Below are positions 34,388 to 43,700 of a stretch of DNA of 64,000 nt, piece after piece. The stretch is from positions 285,121 through 349,120 of the forward strand of contig NZ_QJRI01000180.1 in assembly GCF_003254565.1 (NCBI RefSeq). Direction: 5' to 3'. The translations under genes and the position numbers were made by a program. Position 1 is the first letter of the stretch. Each line of letters starts with the position of its first letter. Below the pieces are notes generated by a model, which was not told the origin of the DNA, ran no database searches, and saw only the letters and a program-made list of their open reading frames with translations. This DNA is from Flavobacterium nitrogenifigens (GTDB taxonomy: Bacteria > Bacteroidota > Bacteroidia > Flavobacteriales > Flavobacteriaceae).

Positions 34388-35965
34388 ATGAAAACAAATA
34401 ATATAAAAAAATCACTAATCTGTCTTGGTCTTTTGGCCTTAGTTGGTTGTACAGATAATTTTGACGAGATTAATAGCAATCCTGATGGTTTTACACAAGA
34501 GGAACTAACGCAAGACTTTAATCATATTAAGGGGCCTTTTACTACTATGTTTGACAACGTGATGGTAAATGTACCAGGTTGGAAGTATCAGGTGGCTATT
34601 GATTTATCGGGTAACACTTGGGGTGGATATACTACTGCACCAGGTTTTGACGGTAATAATAACCTTTCTTATGCACTTGCAGATAACTGGAACCTTTGGG
34701 GTTGGGAAGCTATTTACACACAAGTAATGGCAAATTACTTAAAAGTTGAAGCGGCATCTAAAGGAAAATATGATGAGTTTTATGCTTTGGCAACAATAGT
34801 AAAAGTACAGACTTTACATAAAGCAGCAGATTCATGGGGACCAATAGTTTATTCTAAATTAGGAACTACAGATGCAACAATTGGTTATGATTCTCAAGAA
34901 GAAGCTTATGGCTTAATGTTTAAAGATTTAGATTTTGCTGTTACGGAATTAACAAAAAGAATTGATGCTGGAGAAGCAAGCTCTTTTACAAAAATCGATC
35001 GTTCGACTTATAAAGGAGACTATACAAAATGGGTTAGATATGCAAATTCTCTACGTTTAAGATTAGCAATGCGTATTGTAAAAGTTAATCCAACATTAGC
35101 GAAAGCGGAAGCCGAAAAAGCAATTAGCCAAAAATTTGGTGTAATGACAGTAAATGCAGACAGCTTTATTGTGAATAAAGATGTTTCGCAACACCCACTT
35201 AGAGTTGCTGCTTACGAATATAATGATAGCCGTATGTCTGCAGATATGGAGTCTATCATGGGAGGTTACAGTGATCCTAGAATAAGTGTTTATTTTAAAA
35301 CTTCAGAACAGTTTCCTGGAGAATATAAAGGAATCCGTACAGGTGGTATTCTTGGTGATAAGTCAAAACACATTAATTTTTCGAATTTTGGTAAGATAAT
35401 AGACGAAGACAAACAAGTTGTTTGGTTAAATGCAGCTGAGATTTACTTCTTAAGAGCAGAAGGAGCTTTAAGAGGTTGGAATATGGGCGGTGACGCTGCG
35501 ACATTCTACAAAGCAGGTATTACAGCTTCTTTTGAACAGCTTTCTGTAGGTGGTGCTGCTGACTATATTGCAAATAATGTGAAAAAAGCTAAAGATTATG
35601 TAGATCCAGTTGCTCCATTTAACAGTGGTTTAGCTGTGAATAATGTTACTGTTGCTTGGGATGAAACTGCAAGTAACGAAGTGAAATTGCAAAAAATTAT
35701 TACTCAAAAATGGATTGCTAATTTCCCTGACGGTATGGAAGCTTGGGCTGAACACCGCAGAACTGGTTATCCTAAATTATTACCAATTCTTAACAACCAA
35801 AGTGCTGGTGCAATTACTACTGAATTTGGTGTAAGAAGAATAAACTTTGTTTCTACTGAAAAAGATGGTAACCCTGAAGGTGTTAAAACAGGTATTGCAA
35901 AACTTAACGGTCCTGATAACGGTGGAACCAGAACTTGGTGGGATGTTAATGCTCCAAATTTCTAA
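34388..35965 (+). CDS. SusD/RagB-family outer-membrane lipoprotein, chitooligosaccharide binding
   Basis: The 525-residue protein starts with a lipoprotein signal (LICLGLLALVGC) followed by TDNFDEINSNPDG. It belongs to the SusD-like type 2 subgroup (SusD/RagB, PF12771-like). The TPR-like scaffold is visible in YALATIVKVQTLHKAADSWGPI and WVRYANSLRLRLAMRIV. C-terminal WIANFPDGMEAWAEHRRTGYP is characteristic. It captures glycans at the cell surface for the SusC barrel encoded just upstream. A 10-bp stem-loop sits in the gap to nagB. Confidence 0.92.
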   Translation: MKTNNIKKSLICLGLLALVGCTDNFDEINSNPDGFTQEELTQDFNHIKGPFTTMFDNVMVNVPGWKYQVAIDLSGNTWGGYTTAPGFDGNNNLSYALADNWNLWGWEAIYTQVMANYLKVEAASKGKYDEFYALATIVKVQTLHKAADSWGPIVYSKLGTTDATIGYDSQEEAYGLMFKDLDFAVTELTKRIDAGEASSFTKIDRSTYKGDYTKWVRYANSLRLRLAMRIVKVNPTLAKAEAEKAISQKFGVMTVNADSFIVNKDVSQHPLRVAAYEYNDSRMSADMESIMGGYSDPRISVYFKTSEQFPGEYKGIRTGGILGDKSKHINFSNFGKIIDEDKQVVWLNAAEIYFLRAEGALRGWNMGGDAATFYKAGITASFEQLSVGGAADYIANNVKKAKDYVDPVAPFNSGLAVNNVTVAWDETASNEVKLQKIITQKWIANFPDGMEAWAEHRRTGYPKLLPILNNQSAGAITTEFGVRRINFVSTEKDGNPEGVKTGIAKLNGPDNGGTRTWWDVNAPNF

Positions 35966-35994
35966 AAACGAGAATATTAAGTTTGGTTAGTAGT

Positions 35995-36026
35995 ATGGTA
36001 TAGATGGTGAAAGCTGTCTATACCAT
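35995..36026 (+). terminator. stem-loop between susD and nagB, no U-run
   Basis: ATGGTATAGA (35995-36004) pairs with TCTATACCAT (36017-36026) around a 12-base loop. Without a T-run it is more likely an mRNA stability or partial attenuation element, lowering expression of downstream genes relative to susCD. Confidence 0.5.
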
Positions 36027-36067
36027 ATCTTAAAGCCAAAAGGGTAACTACTACAAAAAAGAAAAAA

Positions 36068-38005
36068 ATGAAAAGTGCTTTAGAAATAAAACCTGATATT
36101 AGTTACAAAAGCGCTGGAAAATTTGAAGAAACTCGTTTTGAGAAAATTCATAACGAAATCTTCAAAAATTCTATTGAAGCTTCTGTAATTGTAGCGCATG
36201 AAATTGCGCAGCTAATTAGATCTAAGCAAGAAAAAAATAAGCCTTGTGTTTTAGGTCTGGCAACAGGTTCTTCTCCTATAAAAGTTTATGAGGAATTAGT
36301 GAGAATGCACAGAGAAGAAGGCCTAAGTTTTAGCAATGTAATCACCTTTAATCTGGATGAATATTATCCAATGACTAAGGAGAACAATCAGAGCTATCAT
36401 TATTTCATGCATGAGCATCTTTTTAATCATATTGATATCAAACCTGAAAATATTAATATTCCTGATGGTACGGTGGGAATTGATGAAATTAATCAATACT
36501 GCATCGATTATGAAATGAATATTAAGAATGCAGGAGGTCTTGATTTTCAATTGCTTGGAATTGGTAGAACGGGACACGTTGGATTTAACGAGCCAGGTTC
36601 GCACATCAATTCAGGAACAAGAATTATCACTTTAGATCATATCACAAGAGTCGATGCTTCATCTGCTTTTAACGGTATAGATAATGTGCCGAAACGTGCC
36701 ATAACAATGGGAGTTTCAACAATTATGAGATCAAAACGCATTGTTTTGATGGCTTGGGGACAAAATAAAGCAGATATCATAAAGAGAACAGTTCAAGGTG
36801 ATATCAGTTCTGAGGTTCCCGCTACATTTTTACAAAATCATCCAAATGCAACTTTTGTTTTAGATCAGTCTGCAGCTTCAGAATTAACCCGTTTCAAAAC
36901 GCCTTGGTTAGTTGGTGAATGTCTTTGGACTCCCGAATTAAAAAGTAAAGCAATTGTTTGGCTTTGCCAGAAAACAAAACAATCTATTTTAAAGTTGACA
37001 GACCGTGATTACAACAATAACGGAATGTCTGACCTTTTGGCTCAGGAAGGTTCTGCTTACGATATGAACATTAATATGTTTAATATTCTACAGCACACCA
37101 TTACCGGATGGCCAGGAGGAAAACCAAACACAGATGATTCATTTCGTCCAGAAAGGGCAAATCCGGCAAAAAAGAGAATTATTCTTTTTAGTCCGCACCC
37201 AGACGATGATGTGATTTCTATGGGAGGAACATTTTCAAAATTAATTAAGCAAGGGCACGATGTTCATGTGGTGTACCAAACTTCAGGAAATATTGCGGTT
37301 TCAGATGATGAAGCCTTGAAATTTGCAGAAGTTGCCAGTGATTTTGTTGGAGAAGGTCAAGCTGATATCAATTTCAAATCGGTTATTGAGTTTTTAAATA
37401 ACAAATCCGAAAACCAAATTGATTCTTTGGAAGTTCGAAAATTAAAAGGATTGATTAGAAGAAGAGAATCTTACGGAGCAACAAGATATATCGGGTTGAA
37501 AGATGAGAATACACACTTTTTAGATCTGCCTTTTTATGAAACTGGACAAGTTAAAAAGAATCCGTTAGGGCCTGAAGATATTGCTATTGTAAAAGATATC
37601 ATCGCAAAAATAAAACCGCATCAGGTTTTTGCAGCTGGAGATTTGGCAGATCCACACGGAACGCATGAGGTTTGTTTAAATGCCATTTTTGCCGCATTAA
37701 AAGAACTTAAATCAGAACCGTACATGGATGATTGCTGGTTATGGCTTTATAGAGGAGCTTGGCACGAATGGGATATTCACGAAATTGATATGGCCGTTCC
37801 GTTAAGTCCGTCTGAAGTTTTATTAAAACGTCATGCCATTTTACACCACCAGTCTCAAAAAGATAGAGTGATGTTTCAAGGAAATGATTCTCGTGAATTC
37901 TGGGTTAGGGCAGAAGATCGAAATAAAAACACTGCCGTATTATATGATGAATTAGGTTTAGCTGAATACGAAGCGATTGAAGCCTTTAAACGTTTTGATT
38001 ACTAA
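36068..38005 (+). CDS. nagB: glucosamine-6-phosphate deaminase fused to a PIG-L/LmbE-type deacetylase domain
   Basis: The first half (about 1-290) is NagB: GLATGSSPIKVYEELV, VITFNLDEYYPM with catalytic D97-E98, and GIGRTGHVGFNEPGS. It turns glucosamine-6-phosphate into fructose-6-phosphate and ammonia. The second half (about 365-645) is a PIG-L/LmbE-type deacetylase domain with the zinc motif HPDDD (H377-D381) and a second ligand block in DPHGTHE. This family removes N-acetyl groups from GlcNAc derivatives. No nagA is in the locus, so the fusion may do both the deacetylase and deaminase steps; that is inference. A typical NagB is about 260 residues. Confidence 0.88.
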   Translation: MKSALEIKPDISYKSAGKFEETRFEKIHNEIFKNSIEASVIVAHEIAQLIRSKQEKNKPCVLGLATGSSPIKVYEELVRMHREEGLSFSNVITFNLDEYYPMTKENNQSYHYFMHEHLFNHIDIKPENINIPDGTVGIDEINQYCIDYEMNIKNAGGLDFQLLGIGRTGHVGFNEPGSHINSGTRIITLDHITRVDASSAFNGIDNVPKRAITMGVSTIMRSKRIVLMAWGQNKADIIKRTVQGDISSEVPATFLQNHPNATFVLDQSAASELTRFKTPWLVGECLWTPELKSKAIVWLCQKTKQSILKLTDRDYNNNGMSDLLAQEGSAYDMNINMFNILQHTITGWPGGKPNTDDSFRPERANPAKKRIILFSPHPDDDVISMGGTFSKLIKQGHDVHVVYQTSGNIAVSDDEALKFAEVASDFVGEGQADINFKSVIEFLNNKSENQIDSLEVRKLKGLIRRRESYGATRYIGLKDENTHFLDLPFYETGQVKKNPLGPEDIAIVKDIIAKIKPHQVFAAGDLADPHGTHEVCLNAIFAALKELKSEPYMDDCWLWLYRGAWHEWDIHEIDMAVPLSPSEVLLKRHAILHHQSQKDRVMFQGNDSREFWVRAEDRNKNTAVLYDELGLAEYEAIEAFKRFDY

Positions 38006-38160
38006 AAAAATCCGATTCGTTTTTTAATGAATCAAATAGCAAAATTCAGATTGATCTCATTGCAAAAGTGAGGTAAAAGCTGAAATCATTCTGAGTTTTG
38101 TTTTTTTATATAAATTATTAGGATACTTATTTAAAAACTATCCAACCAAAAAAAAGAAAA

Positions 38161-40227
38161 ATGAAATATCTATTTGTACTATTATTTGCAGGTATATCGG
38201 CAGGAGCTCAAGTCCAGAAAGAGCAGCTGAACCTTATGCCTTGGCCTCAGAATGTTGTTATTAATGAAGGTAATTTTAATTTAAGCAAAAACTTTAAAGT
38301 TAATATTACAGGAAATCCAAATCCAAGAATTTTTGGAGGAGTAACTCGTTTTTTGCGCCGTTTAGATGGTAGAACAGGTATATTTTTTGAACAAGGTTTT
38401 ATTGAAAAACTAAATGAAGTTCCAAATGCAGAATTACAAATTAATTGTACCAAAAGCGGTAAAATTGGTTTGTATGAAGACGAAAGTTATCATTTAGATA
38501 TTACTTCAAACAAAATCACTCTAAACGCATCAAGCGATTTAGGAGCATTGCATGGTTTGGAGACTTTACTGCAAATGCTTCAAAACAATTCAAAAACATT
38601 TTATTTTCCAGTTTCAAAAATTTCAGATTTCCCAAGATTTACATGGAGAGGTTTAATGATGGATGTCTCAAGACATTTTCAGCCTATCGATGTTGTTAAA
38701 AGAAATATTGATGCATTGGCAGCAATGAAAATGAATGTTTTTCACTGGCATTTGGTTGACGACCAAGGTTGGAGAATTGAAATGAAAAAACATCCAAGAT
38801 TTACACAAGTAGCTTCGGATGGAATGTATTACACACAAGAGGAAATTAAAAATATCGTAAAATATGCCGATGAGCGCGGTATTTTAATTGTTCCAGAAAT
38901 AGATGTTCCTGGTCACGGATCTGCAATTTTAACCGCTTATCCAGAAATTGGAAGTAAAGTGATTACGCTGACAGGAGGAACATCCGAAAAAAATATTCAA
39001 GGTACAGCAATCGCTACCTATGGAATTGAAAGAAATGCTGGGATTTTTTCACCAACATTAGATCCTTCAAATCCTAAAACATATCAATTATTAAGTGAAG
39101 TTTTTGATGAGGTTTGCCCGTTGTTTCCAGGAGCTTATTTCCACATTGGAGGAGATGAAAACGAAGGAAAAGATTGGGATGCAAATCCTAAAATTCAAGA
39201 ATTTAAAAAGAAACATAATTTAAAGACCAATCACGAACTGCAAACGTATTTTACGATGCAATTGGCTCCGATGCTAAAGAAACACGGAAAACAATTGATG
39301 GGGTGGGAAGAAATTTTAACTAAAGATTTATCGAAAGAAGCTATTGTGCATTCATGGAGAGGTCCAAATGAAGGAATGCCAGCAGGTCAATCTTTGGTAG
39401 AGGCAGTGAAAAAAGGATACAAAACGGTTTTGTCTAATGGATATTATATCGATTTAATGTATCCAATTGCGAGCCATTACTTAAATGATCCTATGCCAAA
39501 AGGAGCTAATTTAACTGGAGACGAAAAAGCTAGAATTCTAGGTGGAGAAGCTACAATGTGGTCAGAATTGGCTACACCAACAACTATAGATTCTAGAATT
39601 TGGCCAAGAACAGCTGCAATTGCTGAAAGATTATGGTCGGCAGAAAATATAGTAGATGTTGAAAACATGCGTAAACGTTTAGAGAATATTTCTTTTAGAT
39701 TAGAAGAATTGGGTATTACACATATTCGTAACAAAGATGTGATTTTAAGAAATATTGCAAATAATCAGGATATCAAATCATTAGAAGATTTTTCAAATGT
39801 AAGTGAGCCATTGAAAGGATATACTCGTAATAAAGGTGGAACAGAGTACCAAATGTATTCTCCGTTTACCCTATTCGCAGATGCATGTGGTCCAGATGCC
39901 AAAGATGCTCTAGCATTTGATACGGCTGTCAATCAATATTTAGCTAATAAATCGGCAGACAATAAAGCCAAAGTAGCTGCATTTTTCACGAAGTGGATTG
40001 CAGTTCACAAAGGCTTAACAGAATTAAGCAATAACGCACCATTGGTGCAGCCAATATTACCATTATCTAAAAAATTGAATGATGCTTCTCAGGAACTGTT
40101 ATTGGTTTTGGATAATAAATCAACTTTAGCACCAGCAGATCTGAAAAAATTGATTGAACAATGCAATACAAAAGATCATGCCGATGTAGAACTGTCTGTT
40201 TATGAGAGTTTAAAGAAATTAATTTAG
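38161..40227 (+). CDS. GH20 beta-N-acetylhexosaminidase
   Basis: The 688-residue glycosidase has a signal peptide (YLFVLLFAGISAGAQ). The GH20b N-terminal alpha/beta domain (about 25-155) precedes the GH20 TIM barrel, which begins at FPRFTWRGLMMDVSRHF. The catalytic Asp-Glu pair is D332-E333 in FHIGGDENEGKDW. Substrate-assisted hydrolysis releases terminal GlcNAc from chitooligosaccharides, probably in the periplasm as no sorting domain is present. It follows nagB after 155 bases, with a hairpin downstream. Confidence 0.94.
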   Translation: MKYLFVLLFAGISAGAQVQKEQLNLMPWPQNVVINEGNFNLSKNFKVNITGNPNPRIFGGVTRFLRRLDGRTGIFFEQGFIEKLNEVPNAELQINCTKSGKIGLYEDESYHLDITSNKITLNASSDLGALHGLETLLQMLQNNSKTFYFPVSKISDFPRFTWRGLMMDVSRHFQPIDVVKRNIDALAAMKMNVFHWHLVDDQGWRIEMKKHPRFTQVASDGMYYTQEEIKNIVKYADERGILIVPEIDVPGHGSAILTAYPEIGSKVITLTGGTSEKNIQGTAIATYGIERNAGIFSPTLDPSNPKTYQLLSEVFDEVCPLFPGAYFHIGGDENEGKDWDANPKIQEFKKKHNLKTNHELQTYFTMQLAPMLKKHGKQLMGWEEILTKDLSKEAIVHSWRGPNEGMPAGQSLVEAVKKGYKTVLSNGYYIDLMYPIASHYLNDPMPKGANLTGDEKARILGGEATMWSELATPTTIDSRIWPRTAAIAERLWSAENIVDVENMRKRLENISFRLEELGITHIRNKDVILRNIANNQDIKSLEDFSNVSEPLKGYTRNKGGTEYQMYSPFTLFADACGPDAKDALAFDTAVNQYLANKSADNKAKVAAFFTKWIAVHKGLTELSNNAPLVQPILPLSKKLNDASQELLLVLDNKSTLAPADLKKLIEQCNTKDHADVELSVYESLKKLI

Positions 40228-40723
40228 AGTTGGATTTGAATTAGTATTTAGTACGTTTTTGAGTTACTAATGTTTTTTTAGAGTGTTGATTATCTCTGCC
40301 ATGCTTATGGCAGAGGTAATTACGATTAAAATTTTGAATTCTGTTTTTTAGACCGAGACAACAATTAAGTAATAAATTATAACAAACTAAAAATAACCAA
40401 TAACGGAGTATTAACCTTTAAAAAACCAAATAGAGAGAATAAAACAAAACATGACAAAAAAAAGAGTATAGATTGATGAGTCGTCCCAAATTTATCATTT
40501 GTATTTAACATTAATTTTTTTAAAAATTATAAATAAATATCAATCACTACTATTGGCTAATGATTATGTAAAAATCAGTAATAGTAATATTTATCTATAG
40601 AATTTAATTTGAGTTTATTTCCAATCGACAGCAGCCTTCCAACCTGCAGTTGAGCGAAACCCAGAAGTTTTTATACTGCTGTGGCCCAATTATTTATTTT
40701 CTATTAACTAATATTTATTAATT
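40228..40723 (+). other. 496-base intergenic region before chiA: hairpin plus structured leader, no gene
   Basis: No coding frame is supported here. CTCTGCCAT (40294-40302) and ATGGCAGAG (40307-40315) form a strong hairpin without a U-run just after the GH20 gene. At 40628-40682 a more GC-rich island has ACAGCAG (40628-40634) pairing with CTGCTGT (40676-40682) and an inner hairpin CAAC-CTGCA-GTTG (40640-40652). It lies about 40-95 bases before the chiA ATG. The rest is AT-rich and I see nothing else in it. chiA probably has its own promoter and a long leader. Confidence 0.5.
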
Positions 40724-43700
40724 ATGAAACATTATTACAGATTGCTCTTTTTGTTACTGTTTCCCTTACTTGCGTTGGCACAACCAGCCCACGGAAAAAA
40801 AGTAGTAGGGTATTATGCTCAATGGTCTATCTATGCCCGGGATTTTAATGTTCCGAAAATTGATGGGAGTAAATTGACGCATTTAAATTATTCTTTTTAT
40901 GGGACCACTTATGATCCTGCCCATCCTGAGAATACAAAATTAAAATGTTTAGACACTTATGCTGATTTTGAGCATATGGAAGGCGGAATTCCTTGGGATG
41001 CGCCAGTAAAAGGAAACTTTTATGATTTAATGAAATTGAAAGAAAAGTATCCGCATTTAAAAGTTTTAATCTCTGTAGGAGGCTGGACAAAAGGTCAAGA
41101 TCTTTCTCCAATTGCTGCAAGTCCTGTAGCAAGGGCGGCTTTAGCAGCAGATATGGCAAACTTCATTACTACATATCCATTTATTGACGGCTTCGACATC
41201 GACTGGGAATATCCTCTTTCTGGCGGAACTGACGGTACAGAAATAGTAAATGGTGCGCCTGTTCCTCCACAAAAATATAGCCCAGATGACAATAAAAATT
41301 TAGTGCTTTTATTGAAAGCGATGCGTCAGGCAATGCCAAATAAACTGGTTACAATTGCTGCTGGAAACAATGTTAGAAATGTTTCTAAACAGTATTTAGG
41401 GCCAAACAACAGAGCACAATACGGAATGACAGAAGATATTTCGACTTATTGTGACTATATCACTTATTTTGGATACGATTTTGGCGGTAACTGGTACGAT
41501 AAAACTTGTTACAACGCACCTTTATATGCAAGTGGAAACCCTAATGATCCGTTGTATGGCGCAACGCAATCAGAATCATTAGATGAATTGACTAATCAAT
41601 ATTTGAATGTGATTGGTTTCCCTGCGAATAAATTAATCATGGGATTGCCTTTCTACGGAAAAAAATTCGATAACGTTGCTGCAAACTCAACAAACGGATT
41701 GTTTGTTTCTGCACCAAGATATGTAGTTCCTGGATGTACAAATCCACAAAACCCAACAGGAACATGGGATGGTTCTGGAGCTTGTGAAAAATCTGGAAGT
41801 ATCGAAATCTGCGATTTAGTCGGAAATCCAGTTACCAATTCACACGCTTATTTAGATCCAAATACTATGCAGGTTACTGCAAGTGCAGCTTCTGCAGGAT
41901 GGGTGAGATATTGGGATAACACTACAAAAGTTCCTTATTTATATAATGCTACTTCAAAAGAATTTATTTCTTATGAAGATAAACAGTCAATGGATTTAAA
42001 AGTTCAATATATAAAATCTAGAAACTTAGCAGGAGGTATGATTTGGGAATTATCTCAAGATACAAGAGGTTCAATTCCAAATTCATTATTAAACCAAGTT
42101 GATACTTCTTTTGGAAGCGTTGTTCCGGGAACAGTTAGTATTTCAGGTTCTGTAAAAAACGGATCGGCTTTGGTTACCAATGTTACAGTTGAATTGCGAA
42201 ATGCAAGCAATGCGGTAATTCAAACAGTAGTTTCTGCTACAGGAAACTTTGCTTTCAATAATTTAACTTCAGGACAAAATTATTCGCTTACAGCGGTAAA
42301 AGCTAGTTATACTTTTGTTCCTGTAAGTTTAACGAATGTTACAGTTAATCAGACTGGAGTAACAATCAACGGATCTCAGCCAACTTATACTGTAAGCGGA
42401 ACCGTTCTAGACGGAACAACAGGAGTTTCGGGTGTTACAGTTTCAGCAGTTTCTGGAACTACAACATTAACAGGAGTTTCAAATGCAAGTGGAGCTTACA
42501 GCGTAGCAGGATTAACAGCAGGTTTAAACTTTACAGTTACCGCTGCAAAATCTGGATTCTCTTATACTCCAGCTTCAACAGTTTACAATGCAATTGATGC
42601 CAACAAAACGCTAAATTTCACTCAAGGAGCAGCAGTAGTAACGTACACTGTAAGCGGAACAGTTCTTAACGGAACAACTCCAGTTTCTGGCGTAACAGTA
42701 ACTGCATCATCTACAGCAGGAAATGTTACTGCAACGACTAATGCAAGTGGATCCTATTCGTTGACTTTAGCTTCTGGCGGAAATTATACAGTAACCGCAG
42801 CTTTAACAGGCCAAACATTTACACCAGCATCTACAGTTTATTCTAACTTGAATGCTAATAAAACATTGAATTTTACTCAAGATGTTGCAACAACTACGAG
42901 CAAAATTAGCGGAACAGTTAAAAACGGAACAATTCCTGTTGCTGGCGCAAAAGTAGAATTGGTTTTACCTTGGACAGATAATTCACATCCGTGGAAAAGT
43001 GTTTTGGCAACAACAGATGCACAAGGAAAATACAGTTTTGATAATGCAGTTGTTGCAGGATATACAACAATTACAAGTTTAAAACTAAATACTTGGTCAA
43101 ATGGAGAAGTGAATTATTACCCAAATAATTTGGCAAACTTTCCTGTTCCATCGACTCCAACTGTTTACAACTTTAATACAAGTTCAACGGCCAAAGCAGC
43201 ATTGGCAGCAGCTACAAACTTAATCAGCGGAACTGTAAAAAATGGTTCTACGCCTGTAGCGAATGCTAAAGTGGAAATCGTTTTACCTTGGACAGATAAT
43301 ACACATAACTGGAAAAGTGTTCTAGCAACAACAGATGCATCAGGAAATTATACTTTCGATAATTCAGTTGTAGCAGGTTATAATCAGATTTTAAGCTTGA
43401 AATTAAATTCTTGGCAAAATGGGGAAGTAGCGTATTACCCAAATAACTTGGCAAATTTTGCTGTTCCAACAACGCCAACAATTTATAATTTCAATACACA
43501 AACAACAGTTGTGACTAAGCCAGTGGTTGCCATTACAGCTCCAACAGCTTCGTCGATAGCTATAAACTTAGGATCATCAATTAATTTTGTGGCAAGTGTA
43601 GGATTAAGTGCCGCTGATGCTACAACAATCTCATCTGTTGTATTTAGTTTAGACGGACAAACTATAAGTGCTACCAATTCATCAGGAACTTATACATCGG

